This document shows, one piece after another, positions 53,121 through 64,000 of a stretch of DNA of 64,000 nucleotides. Under the pieces are notes generated by a model, which was given only the letters and a program-made list of their open reading frames with translations, did not search any database and was not told the DNA's origin. The stretch's first letter is position 1. Each line of letters begins with the position of its first letter. Source of the stretch: Bostrychus sinensis (Eukaryota > Chordata > Actinopteri > Gobiiformes > Eleotridae); contig CM036244.1 in the NCBI GenBank assembly GCA_020698575.1, positions 5,388,359-5,452,358 on the forward strand, written 5' to 3'. A program made the position numbers and the translations under genes.

Positions 53121-54790
53121 CTGAGACAGGGAGGACACGGAGAGGACACAGGGAGGAGACAGGGAGGACACGGAGAGGACACAGGGAGGAGACAGGGAGG
53201 ACACGGAGAGGACACAGGGAAGACACTGAGAGGACACAGGGAGGACACTGAGAGGACACAGGGAGGACACAGGGAGGAGACAGGGAGGACACAGGGAGGA
53301 CACAGGGAGGACACAGGGAGGACACGGAGAGGACACAGGGAGGACACTGAGAGGACACAGGGAGGAGACAGAGACAGGGAGGACACAGGGAGGACACTGA
53401 GAGGACACAGGGAGGACACAGGGAGGACACGGAGAGGACACAGAGAGGACACAGGGAGGACACTGAGAGGACACAGGGAGGACACAGGGAGGACACTGAG
53501 AGGACACAGGGAGGACACAGGGAGGACACAGGGAGGACACGGAGAGGACACAGAGAGGACACAGGGAGGACACTGAGAGGACACAGGGAGGACACAGGGA
53601 GGACACTGAGAGGACACAGGGAGGACACGGAGAGGACACAGGGAGGACACAGGGAGGACACTGAGAGGACACAGAGAGGACACAGAGAGGACACAGGGAG
53701 GACACAGGGAGGACACTGAGAGGACACAGAGAGGACACAGAGAGGACACATGGAGGACACTGAGAGGACACAGGGAGGACACAGGGAGGACACTGAGAGG
53801 ACACAGGGAGGACACGGAGAGGACACAGGGAGGACACAGGGAGGACACTGAGAGGACACAGAGAGGACACAGAGAGGACACAGGGAGGACACTGAGAGGA
53901 CACTGAGAGGACACAGGGAGGACACAGGGAGGACACGGAGAAGACACAGGGAGGACACTGAGAGGACACAGGGAGGACACAGGGAGGACACTGAGAGGAC
54001 ACTGAGAGGACACTGAGAGGACACTGAGAGGACACAGGGAGGACACAGGGAGGACACTGAGAGGACACTGAGAGGACACTGAGAGGACACAGGGAGGACA
54101 CAGGGAGGACATGGAGAGGACACAGAGAGGACACAGGGAGGACACTGAGAGGACACAGGGAGGACACTGAGAGGACACAGGGAGGACACAGGGAGGACAC
54201 TGAGAGGACACAGAGAGGACACAGAGAGGACACAGGGAGGACACTGAGAGGACACTGAGAGGACACAGGGAGGACACAGGGAGGACACTGAGAGGACACA
54301 GAGAGGACACAGAGAGGACACAGGGAGGACACTGAGAGGACACTGAGAGGACACAGGGAGGACACAGGGAGGACACAGGGAGGACACGGAGAAGACACAG
54401 GGAGGACACTGAGAGGACACAGGGAGGACACAGGGAGGACACTGAGAGGACACTGAGAGGACACTGAGAGGACACTGAGAGGACACAGGGAGGACACAGG
54501 GAGGACATGGAGAGGACACAGAGAGGACACAGGGAGGACACTGAGAGGACACGGAGAAGACACAGGGAGGACACAGGGAGGACACTGAGAGGACACGGAG
54601 AAGACACAGGGAGGACACTGAGAGGACACGGAGAAGACACAGGGAGGACACAGGGAGGACATGGAGAGGACACAGGGAGGACACGGAGAGAACACAGAGA
54701 CAGGGAGGACACAGGGAGACAGAGAGGACATGGAGACAGGGAGGACATGGAGACAGGGAGGACACAGAGACAGGGAGGACACAGAGAGAC
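53121..54790 (+). repeat. 11-bp purine-rich minisatellite (GGACACAGGGA), about 150 copies
   Basis: Units GGACACAGGGA, GGACACTGAGA, GGACACGGAGA and GGACACAGAGA in higher-order blocks. Blocks such as CTGAGAGGACACTGAGAGGA repeat together. The 1138-codon minus-strand frame through here (Cys-Pro-Leu-Ser-Val-Leu) is an artefact. Confidence 0.96.
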
Positions 54791-56214
54791 AAAGAGGACA
54801 CAGAGAGGACACAGGGAGGACAGAAGACACAGAGAACAGGAGGAAGAGACAGAGTGAGAGGAGGTTGGACAGAGAGAGACAGAGGACAGAGAGAGACAGA
54901 GGACAGAGAGGACAGAGCGAGACAGAGGACAGAGAGACAGAGGACAGAGAGACACAGAGGACAGAGAGAGACAGAGGACAGAGAGACAGAGGACAGAGAG
55001 ACACAGGACAGAGAGACACAGAGGACACAGAGAGGACAGAGAGACAGAGAGGACAGAGGACAGAGAGGACAGAGAGAGACAGAGAGAGACAGAGGACAGA
55101 GAGGACAGAGAGACAGAAAGGACAGAGGACAGAGAGAGACAGAGAGAGACAGAGGACAGAGAGAGGACAGAGGACAGAGAGAGACAGAGAGAGACAGAGA
55201 GGACAGAGGACAGAGAGAGACAGAGGACAGAGAGGACAGAGAGACAGAGAGGACAGAGGACAGAGAGGACAGAGAGAGACAGAGGACAGAGAGGACAGAG
55301 AGACAGAGAGGACAGAGGACAGAGAGGACAGAGAGAGACAGAGGACAGAGAGAGACAGAGGACAGAGAGGACAGAGAGAGACAGAGGACAGAGAGAGACA
55401 GAGGACAGAGAGGACAGAGAGACAGAGAGGACAGAGGACAGAGAGGACAGAGAGACAGAGAGGACAGAGAGGACAGAGGACAGAGAGGACAGAGGACACA
55501 GGACACAGAGAGGACAGAGAGAGACAGAGGACAGAGAGACAGAGAGGACAGAGGACAGAGAGGACAGAGAGACACAGAGGACAGAGAGGACAGAGGACAG
55601 AGAGGACAGAGGACAGAGGACACAGAGAGGACAGAGGACACAGAGAGGACAGAGGACAGAGAGGACAGAGGACAGAGAAGACAGAGGACAGAGGACACAG
55701 AGAGGACAGAGGACAGAGAGGACAGAGGACAGAGAGGACAGAGAGGACAGAGGACACAGAGAGGACAGAGGACAGAGAGGACAGAGGACAGAGAGGACAG
55801 AGGACAGAGGACAGAGGACACAGAGAGGACAGAGGACAGAGAGGACAGAGGACAGAGAGGACAGAGAGACACAGAGGACAGAGAGGACAGAGGACAGAGA
55901 GGACAGAGGACAGAGGACACAGAGAGGACAGAGGACACAGAGAGGACAGAGGACAGAGAGGACAGAGGACAGAGAGGACAGAGGACAGAGGACACAGAGA
56001 GGACAGAGGACAGAGAGGACAGAGGACAGAGAGGACAGAGAGGACAGAGGACACAGAGAGGACAGAGGACAGAGAGGACAGAGGACAGAGAGGACAGAGG
56101 ACAGAGGACAGAGGACACAGAGAGGACAGAGGACAGAGAGGACAGAGGACAGAGGACAGAGGACACAGAGAGGACAGAGGACAGAGAGGACAGAGGACAG
56201 AGAGGACAGAGAGA
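54791..56214 (+). repeat. 7/9-bp purine-rich array (GGACAGA / GGACAGAGA)
   Basis: A mix of GGACAGA, GGACAGAGA, GACAGAGA and GGACACAGA units continues the preceding array without a gap. Frames of about 480-530 codons (Glu-Asp-Arg-Gly-Gln-Arg) are artefacts. Confidence 0.96.
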
Positions 56215-57260
56215 CAGTGTAATAAAGTCTGGTGCAGATGTTTTTACTGAGTGTGAACAGATAAACATCGTTAGCCTCTGGGACGAAGTCCAGCTGGACC
56301 TGGTTTAGACTCAGGACTGGGTCTGGGTCTGGAGCAGAGTCTGAGGAAACCCAGGTGACTTTGTTTGTCTCCGTGTTGTTGTTTGTTTCTGATGTAATTT
56401 GAGTTTTTTATAAACAAAACAAACTTTCCTCTGTGTTTTTAATGTTTTTATCGTTTTAATTTGTTTTTCTTTTACAGAATACTCACATCAGATGAACCAC
56501 ACACAGAGGTCAGGGTCATGTTTGTTTACTGAGGCCCCCAGGAGCCCACTGCCCACACACAGCAGAGAGGATCCTGGGGCCCCTCTCTGGGCTCTGAGGG
56601 CCCCTCTCTGGGCTCTGAGGAAGAAACCTGTTCTTTCACTAAAAACAGAGTCCTGACAGAGTCTGGACTGAGCCAGGACCAGGTCTGAAGTCCCCCAGGT
56701 CCTGCTCTGGTCCTGCTCAGACCGGACCCAAGAACCACGCTGTTAGAGCGCCCCCTACAGGAGACACAGGCAACACCACACATGCAGCCTGTTCAGACAA
56801 ACTTCAGGAATAAACTGCTGTGAAGTAAAGTCTGCAGCCAGGGCTTAATCTGAGCCGGATCTTTCTGGAACAGGATCCAAACTCCCGTATTTTGACGCAG
56901 TTGGATCCGGCAACGGTTTGCTTGGATCCGGTAACTCAGACCCAACTCAGAACAAAGAGTTGACTACATTTGACTCTTTTGACCTAAACCTGTGCTGAAG
57001 GTCGGAGGTGTAATTACACAGAAATACAGATGTTTTAAACATAAAAGCCACGCTTCATTTCTGCGTGAGCGCTTCAACACAGACTGTCCCCGCTGTAATT
57101 CATGTCTATAGAGTGTACAGGGCATCTGGTGGAAAAGACCTTCACATCAAACTGAAACATCTGTTCACCTCTGTTAACACCAGCGCCCCCTGCAGGTGAA
57201 CAGCAGTACACACTGTGTGTACTTTGAGATGTCCCCCGACCCCAATCCCTGCTGCATCCA
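56215..57260. other. Non-coding, nothing recognised
   Basis: A 22-bp GGCCCCTCTCTGGGCTCTGA-type duplication at 56577-56621 is the only feature. No gene. Confidence 0.5.
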
Positions 57261-58216
57261 CAGAGGAGCACAGAGGAGCACAGAGGAGCACAGAGGAGCA
57301 CAGAGGAGCACAGAGGAGCACAGAGGAGCACAGAGCTGCACAGAGGAGCACAGAGCTGCACAGAGGAGCACAGAGCTGCACAAAGGAGCACAGAGGAGCA
57401 CAGAGGAGCACAGAGGAGCACAGAGCTGCACAGAGGAGCACAGAGCTGCACAGAGGAGCACAGAGCTGCACAAAGGAGCACAGAGGAGCACAGAGGAGCA
57501 CAGAGCTGCACAGAGGAGCACAGAGCTGCACAAAGGAGCACAGAGGAGCACAGAGGAGCACAGAGCTGCACAGAGGAGCACAGAGGAGCACAGAGCTGCA
57601 CAGAGGAGCACAGAGCTGCACAGAGGAGCACAGAGGAGCACAGAGGAGCACAGAGCTGCACAGAGGAGCACAGAGGAGCACAGAGCTGCACAGAGGAGCA
57701 CAGAGGAGCACAGAGCTGCACAGAGGAGCACAGAGGAGCACAGAGCTGCACAGAGGAGCACAGAGCTGCACAGAGCTGCACAGAGGAGCACAGAGCTGCA
57801 CAGAGGAGCACAGAGCTGCACAGAGCTGCACAGAGGAGCACAGAGCTGCACAGAGGAGCACAGAGGAGCACAGAGCTGCACAGAGGAGCACAGAGCTGCA
57901 CAGAGGAGCACAGAGGAGCACAGAGGAGCACAGAGCTGCACAGAGCTGCACAGAGGAGCACAGAGCTGCACAGAGGAGCACAGAGCTGCACAGAGGAGCA
58001 CAGAGGAGCACAGAGCTGCACAGAGCTGCACAGAGCTGCACAGAGGAGCACAAAGCTGCACAGAGGAGCACAGAGCTGCACAGAGGAGCACAGAGGAGCA
58101 CAGAGCTGCACAGAGCTGCACAGAGGAGCACAGAGCTGCACAGAGGAGCACAGAGGAGCACAGAGGAGCACAGAGCTGCACAGAGCAGCACAGAGCTGCA
58201 CAGAGCTGCACAGAGC
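57261..58216 (+). repeat. 10-bp two-type array (CAGAGGAGCA / CAGAGCTGCA), 95 copies
   Basis: Ninety-five units with no insertion or deletion, almost all one of two types differing only at two adjacent bases (GA or CT). Five carry CAAAG instead of CAGAG. All frames are open except where flanks supply stops, giving four to five overlapping 340-380-codon frames on both strands that are not genes. Confidence 0.97.
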
Positions 58217-59455
58217 CATAGTTGGCTGTGTGTTTTTACAAACGCGAGTGGAGCTACAGCGACTGCTGCTCTTTAAGTCAAAAGTGATGTTTGCTCACAG
58301 CCAGGAGACAGTAAATCTGTTGAGGTTTGTCCTGACTTTGGTTACAGAGGGAGCTACGTGATGCTTTGGATGTGCTGCGTTATTTTCCCACTGCGCCCGA
58401 GAGCGCACGGGACCTGGCAGTGCCACGTCAGTTTGTTCTTTTACTCAAATGCATCTGGAAGCTGGAGCTAACGCTGATCGTGGGTCACAGGATGAGACCC
58501 GGGGCCAACGCCAGTGTCACTGTTACAGAGCCATAGTTACACAGAGAAACCTTACGCCACGCGCCCTCGATGTGCACTTTTTATTCCTCCATTATATCCC
58601 CTGTGCACACGGGACATAGATCCACAGCAGTTTGTTCTTTTTTGTTTGTTCAGAAGCATCTGAGAGCTCGAGCTAACGCTGAGGGCCACAGAGCCTGGAG
58701 CCGTGAAACACCATTACACAGAGAAGACTGCGCTCCACAGCAGTCACTAACAAGAAGAGAAAGCAAAAGGAGAGACAAAGGCTGAGAGCTCACTGCTGCT
58801 GTGTGCTCCCTTTCCTAGTCTAGACTTTGTTTATAGAGACCACAGCTGCATGAGTCTGTGTTCTTGCTTCAGACTGGGGGCCACAGGTCTATGACAGAGT
58901 GAGTCTACAACAGCAGTAATTATGTGTAGCAGGTGATTTCACTAAAAGCAATCAAACAAAAAGTGAAATTTTTGTTCCGGCATCATTTGATTTACAAATT
59001 AAGCCCAAATAAAGCTGAGAGAACACTCAGGCTTTAACCCAGGAGCCCATTATCTCCGGAGTTTAATGAACTTTTTTACAAATACATCAGAGTCATGTGA
59101 TCAACAGCGAGCGGACAAGAGAGAGAGAGAGAGCTGTATCTGCAGGACTGAGGGTCTGAGGGTCAGGGCCCAGCCTCAGTCGACCGCGGGCAGCAGCAGA
59201 ACAAAGTCTGGAGGACGAGTGCAGGGCGCTGCAGAAATAAAGTCTGACTCCATCACAATCTGCTGCAGAGAATAAAACACACAGCGGCTGAACGTTGGAT
59301 CAAACTGTGTCCTGCTCTGTGAAAGTCTCTGTAACTCAGGTTAAAAACACGAGCCGCCTCTGTCTGTGTTTAAGTCTGCAGCTCTCTCTGTGTTTAACAT
59401 AACTCACTCCACTCACTCCACTCCTGAAGAGGAGCCTCACTCTCCTCCATCACCT
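58217..59455. other. Non-coding; one diverged ~210-bp tandem duplication
   Basis: CAGTTTGTTCTTTT followed by GCATCTGGAAGCTGGAGCTA (58429-58471) recurs as CAGTTTGTTCTTTT and GCATCTGAGAGCTCGAGCTA (58628-58678), with CACAGAGAAA/CACAGAGAAG downstream in each. A GAGAGAGAGAGA run at 59109-59123. No gene. Confidence 0.5.
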
Positions 59456-60222
59456 TATTTAGACCTGGTTTAGTCCTGGTTTAGACCTGGTTTAGACCTG
59501 GTTTAGACCTGGTTTAGTCCTGGTTTAGATCTGGTTTAGTCCTGGTTTAGTCCTGGTTTAGACCTGGTTTAGTCCTGGTTTAGACCTGGTTTAGTCCTGG
59601 TTTAGACCTGGTTTAGACCTGGTTTAGACCTGGTTTAGTCCTGGTTTAGATCTGGTTTAGTCCTGGTTTAGACCTGGTTTAGTCCTGGTTTAGACCTGGT
59701 TTAGACCTGGTTTAGACCTGGTTTACACCTGGTTTAGTCCTGGTTTAGACCTGGTTTAGACCTGGTTTAGTCCTGGTTTAGATCTGGTTTAGTCCTGGTT
59801 TAGTCCTGGTTTAGACCTGGTTTAGACCCGGTTTAGTCCTGGTTTAGTCCTGGTTTAGTCCTGGTTTAGACCTGGTTTAGTCCTGGTTTAGTCCTGGTTT
59901 AGACCTGGTTTAGACCTGGTTTAGACCTGGTTTAGACCTGGTTTAGTCCTGGTTTAGACCTGGTTTAGACCTGGTTTAGACCTGGTTTAGGCCTGGTTTA
60001 GTCCTGGTTTAGACCTGGTTTAGACCTGGTTTAGACCTGGTTTAGACCTGGTTTAGTCCTGGTTTAGACCTGGTTTAGACCTGGTTTAGGCCTGGTTTAG
60101 TCCTGGTTTAGACCTGGTTTAGACCTGGTTTAGTCCTGGTTTAGACCTGGTTTAGACCTGGTTTAGACCTGGTTTAGACCTGGTTTAGACCTGGTTTAGT
60201 CCTGGTTTAAGCCTGGTTTAGA
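59456..60222 (+). repeat. 11-bp minisatellite (CCTGGTTTAGA/T), about 69 copies
   Basis: The largest array of the dispersed 11-bp family. ACCTGGTTTAG dominates, with TCCTGGTTTAG, ATCTGGTTTAG and GCCTGGTTTAG variants in recurring blocks. Confidence 0.97.
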
Positions 60223-61446
60223 GTGAGTACAAATCCTGTTTCCTGTCCTCCAGAGACGGCTCGTGTGAAGTTTGTCAAAAGAGAAACTCAAAAGTGAAAA
60301 ATGTGTTGAGATGGCAGCAAAATGGCACTAAATCTGGCTGCTATTTACACAAACTCCTAAAAAATTCTGTCCCCCTCCCCATCTCACTTCCGTCAACAGA
60401 GCCGTGTCCCGCACGTCTGCAGTGGGAGAAGAGAGAATTTTTTAGCAGTGAAGATATCACTGCACCGACGCCGAAGTGCTCCTAAAGTGTTATTACGCCT
60501 TACATTATAGTTCCCATTTTTATCCGCCTAGAAAATCACCACTTTTCATTTTTGTGTAACTGTACTTGGGTCATGTAACTGTTTTTAAATCGGGAAAACG
60601 TGGAAGAGCTTGGTTGCTTCTAACTTGAGCCGCGTTTGGTTCCATAGGGATAAGCTTGGCAAAGCTAAATGCTAACAAATTAGCGTGGCTCCCCAGGCAA
60701 AGGCACAAAGACCAGAGAGGTACACATCAACTCAGCTCAGATCAGGGAAGAACAGAGTTTAGTCTGGAAAAACAGTGGACTGTTCCTTTAAATTTCTACT
60801 CTTGACTAAATCAAATTTTCCATATGTTATATCTCTTTGATCTGGATTATAGATAGATATTATAGATAGTAGTAGATTATATATAGTAAAATACCTTTGT
60901 ACAGGTATTTTACTTATTGATGTTTTTTATATATTTCTGTGATTGAGACAACGGAATGACTGCAGATTACTGTACATGTTACAGTTTTACTTGATCTGAA
61001 ATACTTTTAGAACATGTTCCTTCAGGGATTGACACTTTTTAAGCCCCTTGAGGGTTTTTTGGCATCTCCTGCAGATCTGTTCATGAACTGTTTCATTACT
61101 GCTATTGTTTTGACTGTGCAAACTAATATAAAATAAATAATAATAATCGTCTTGTTAAAATGTTAACAAGATGAAAAAATTAGGACTAGAAAACAACGAG
61201 GACTTCAGCAGAATCAACAGTGGAGGAAAAAAAACTACCAACGCCGTTAATCAGGTCAGAGATGTTATTAAATTAGCTCGGTAGCTAGCACTAACTTTCA
61301 TAAAATGTGCTGCAGATAAACGTCTGTGATTGGCCAGTTCCAAATTGAACGCTCCGCTCTGAGAGGGAAACCAGACCGTCCTGCTGGTGAAATGTAAGTA
61401 CTACAGTCTGACTGGCCGGGCTCCGTCTGCTGCCTTCAGCCTCAGA
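60223..61446. other. Non-coding, nothing recognised
   Basis: AT-rich with a short TATAGATAGATATTATAGAT patch near 60850. No gene. Confidence 0.5.

Positions 61447-61497
<51 letters not shown>
61447..61497 (+). repeat. CTG trinucleotide repeat, about 16 perfect units
   Basis: Uninterrupted GCTGCTG run. No gene recognised around it. Confidence 0.95.
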
Positions 61498-61498
<1 letters not shown>

Positions 61499-61599
61499 CA
61501 GAGAAAGTCTCCGTAAGCAGACCATAAACTGGATAAGAAGTCAAACTCTTATCATCACTGTAAACCTCTAGGCTAATATCATTTTTTAAGTTGGGAAAA

Positions 61600-61945
61600 C
61601 ATTATTAACTATTCGCATGCATTACTTGTCTGTAAACTTCTTCATGGTTTGGCCCCGCTGTCATTAACGGAGTTAGTTAAATGTAAACACAGGCACACGG
61701 TCGTCTCGCACAGGACGCTGCAAAATCCCATTCAGAAAAACTGCATCTGGACAATCGTCTTTTTCAGAACGAGCTTCACACTGCTGGAACTGAGAAACAT
61801 CACCTCCTTTAACTTCTGTAATAGATCTGTTAAACTGCTGCTGGATAATCAGACACGTCCACATCACTTACATTCACTTTTTGTTAACGAACCTTCTTAC
61901 TGTCTTTGGAGAAACTGTTGCTGTGTTTTTAGCAGGTTCTAATTT
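61600..61945 (+). mobile_element. Possible LINE C-terminal fragment
   Basis: The frame reads VCKLLHGLAPLSLTELVKCK, then a region rich in aromatic residues and LLELRNITSF. KLLHGLAP followed by a His/Arg-rich segment resembles the C-terminus after the reverse transcriptase of many fish LINEs. No catalytic motif is present, so this rests on weak similarity. Confidence 0.35.
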
Positions 61946-62145
61946 TTACTCATCTGTTCTGATATCTCATCGACTTTTGTCTTTGTGTCGTGTCTGATCG
62001 TTTATGTGGCAGTTATTTGTCCTTTTTCTTTGCCATCAGCTGCCAATGGGACTGGAGATGAACATTAGCCTGTTTGGCTAACTCTGGCACATTTGCAGCT
62101 GGACTGATGAACAGATGTTCATTAATGTGCACTGTCCCATATTAA

Positions 62146-63342
62146 ACTCCTACAGCCCTAACTTTTTACTCTCACCTTTTGCCCTAAGCACAAACAAATG
62201 CACCAGTAAAGACTGCAACAGAAAAAATGTCAAATAGTCAATAATTCCTTTTTTTTTTTTCATGGTTACAATGATTAACTTCAGTCCTCATCACACACAG
62301 CAAAAATTCATATTGTTTATGAAATTTAACCCCTTTAAATCGAGTTTTGTGATTAAAAGTTGATTTAAAATTATGGCAAAAATCACAAAAAAAAAAAGAT
62401 TTTTTTTCGTTTCTGTAAATGCAAATCAGAATTTTTTGTGGTGGATTATCAGAGCTTGGGAGAGTCAAAAATTGGCATCATGATTGATTTTATTAGATTA
62501 AAAATATTTGTGAAGTGGCAGATGAAACATTTTTAGTCACAGCTTTCGTCCTAAGGCACAAAAACATGCACTGCCATAGAAAAATTATATAATAATAGAT
62601 AAATCAAAAAGATTTCTTTGGAATTTCATGATTAACTTCAGTTCTCATCACACACAGCAAACATTAATTGTGTTTATGAAAGTTAAGCCTTAAATTCCAG
62701 TTTGTGTGGTGCAGACACATCCAGCACAAACCTCTGCCTCTGCTCAGTCTGGGACCTTTTTCTACTTTGCCCTGATGTGCACATCTCTGTAAGAACTACA
62801 TTTTGGATTTGTGCTCACGCAAACACAAACAAACTCATTTCTCAACAAACACTTTCACACCAATTTATGACAAAAACACACCCAAATCATTTTAGTTCAA
62901 AAATGTTTTTATTTGCCTTGTAGGCTTGATCATTTATACAAACACTAATGTGGCCATCTGCACATTTATACCTCTGTCTACCATATATGGGGGAAATGGC
63001 GCCACCTAGTGAAAAACAATAAAAGCTAAAATTCCAATCCCTCACTGTCATGAATCCATGAAATACTTGATAAAAATGTGAAATTATATTGCAGTGTAGA
63101 ATAAAAATGTTCTAATGGGAGTCAATGGCACAAAAAATGTCTTAGAGGTAAAGGTGGGACAGTTTTTTAGACACATTTTTAAGAGGATTTTTTGAAAAAA
63201 AAAAAAAAAATCCTGAAATCTGAAAATTCATCCAAAAATCCACACCTGAGGCAAAATCTATGCCATTTGAATCAACACAGCAAAAGTTATCCACAAAAAA
63301 CAACAGCAAAACATCAAAAACTGTCTTAGGGCTGTAGCAGGG
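62146..63342. mobile_element. TTAA-flanked non-autonomous element with internal duplication
   Basis: The left end CTCCTACAGCCCTAAC and right end TTAGGGCTGTAGCAGGG are inverted repeats next to TTAA (62142-62145 and 63343-63346), as expected for piggyBac-type insertion. Inside, about 85 bp (GATTAACTTCAGTCCTCATC onward, 62272) recurs at 62631, a direct duplication about 360 bp apart. The right third matches 49632-50010. No transposase. Confidence 0.6.
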
Positions 63343-63400
63343 TTAAATAAACATAAACATAAACATAAACATAAACATAAACATAAACATAAACATAAAC
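63343..63400 (+). repeat. ATAAAC hexanucleotide array, nine copies
   Basis: Perfect ATAAAC/CATAAA units adjoining the TTAA-flanked element. Confidence 0.95.
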
Positions 63401-64000
63401 GTGCGGGCTGTGGTATTTGTCAGAAATACTCCACGTGTACACGGACGCGTACTGCAGCGCTGCCGCTGTGAACGACGTCTGTTTGTTACGGAGATCGCGC
63501 AGAACGCCGTCGGTGTAAACCTGACGCCAAATCACCTCACGTTATCTCCGCATCATTTTACTCTTCTGCACAGGAAAATAACAATACTCAAGGTCTTCTA
63601 AGCTCTGTGCCAGTCCCAAACCCAGATAAATGAACAGGGAGCCTACAGTATGCCAAATTAAACAGACGACAAGAGAAAGGAAAAGGAGAAAGGAAAGAAG
63701 GAGGGCAATATATGTCTGAATGTGCCAGAATAAAAACTGGAAATGCAGAAATATTAATCTGAATTTACAGATCCACATCTCAGATTTCACCAAACGCTCT
63801 GTGGCAACCAATAAAAAAATTATTTTGTCCATTTTAAATGTAATGAAGCCAATATTGTAATAACTTGCCAATAATTTTCTAAATAGCAGATTTTGAACAA
63901 ATAATTCCCAAATTGGCTTTTACAACAATAATTAACTCTTTAAGCGCCAAAGTTGCAGAACTGCGACAAGCAACTGATGAACAAAACAGAGCCTACCTCT
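63401..64000. other. Non-coding; contains a relative of the 40-bp satellite unit
   Basis: TTTTAAATGTAATGAAGCCA and ATATTGTAATAACTTGCC (63831-63870) resemble the satellite unit and its flank at 52630-52740. No gene to the window end. Confidence 0.5.

Noticed and set aside
52852..56308. Frames of 1138, 978, 679, 529 and 484 codons
   Set aside because: Produced by stop-free purine-rich arrays. Overlapping frames on both strands cannot all be real and none leaves the repeat with a recognisable domain.
57074..58276. Five overlapping frames of 341-381 codons
   Set aside because: A 10-bp stop-free unit opens all frames.

Overview
This window is vertebrate nuclear DNA, almost certainly from a ray-finned (probably percomorph) fish. 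Three things point there: spliced genes with GT-AG introns, odorant-receptor genes carried on single coding exons, and typical teleost mobile elements (an L2-type LINE tail, tRNA-derived SINEs, and hAT, Harbinger-like, Tc1 and pogo-like non-autonomous transposons). Gene density is low. By rough addition, about a fifth of the window is tandem repeat (minisatellites and microsatellites), and most of the very long open frames lie inside those repeats and are not genes.

Layout. 1-13 kb: no host gene; minisatellites and a series of small DNA transposons, including an hAT element nested in a TAA-flanked Harbinger-like element and an internally deleted Tc1 element that keeps an intact-looking DNA-binding N-terminus. 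13-24 kb: a small odorant-receptor cluster. It has one intact plus-strand receptor (16631-17722) whose N-terminus contains six perfect copies of a 30-bp unit, one plus-strand receptor pseudogene (20547-21270), and one intact minus-strand receptor (22708-23649). 24-39 kb: repeats only, including a 1.2-kb 8-bp array, a 35-bp array, a dead LINE, a solo LTR and several MITEs. 39.5-46.6 kb: a minus-strand nicotinic acetylcholine receptor alpha subunit of the alpha9/alpha10 type (closest to CHRNA10 by motif memory). Five coding exons are recognisable with exact splice sites; the signal-peptide exon was not found. Its TM3-TM4 loop is very long, and every intron between the recognised exons except one 75-nt intron holds a tandem array or pieces of duplicated exon edges. 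46.6-64 kb: no gene recognised; MITEs, a 40-bp satellite with higher-order structure (50.7-52.3 kb), 3.1 kb of purine-rich arrays, a 10-bp two-variant array, a long 11-bp array and a TTAA-flanked element.

How the genes relate. Odorant receptors are G-protein-coupled receptors of olfactory neurons. The alpha9/alpha10 subunit is a cation-channel subunit, best known from hair-cell efferent synapses. They share no pathway, but human CHRNA10 also lies on 11p15.4 near the class I odorant receptors, so the neighbourhood may be an old one. The main local theme is tandem duplication: it has changed the coding N-terminus of one receptor, filled the introns of the nAChR gene, and copied several nAChR exon edges into adjacent non-coding DNA.
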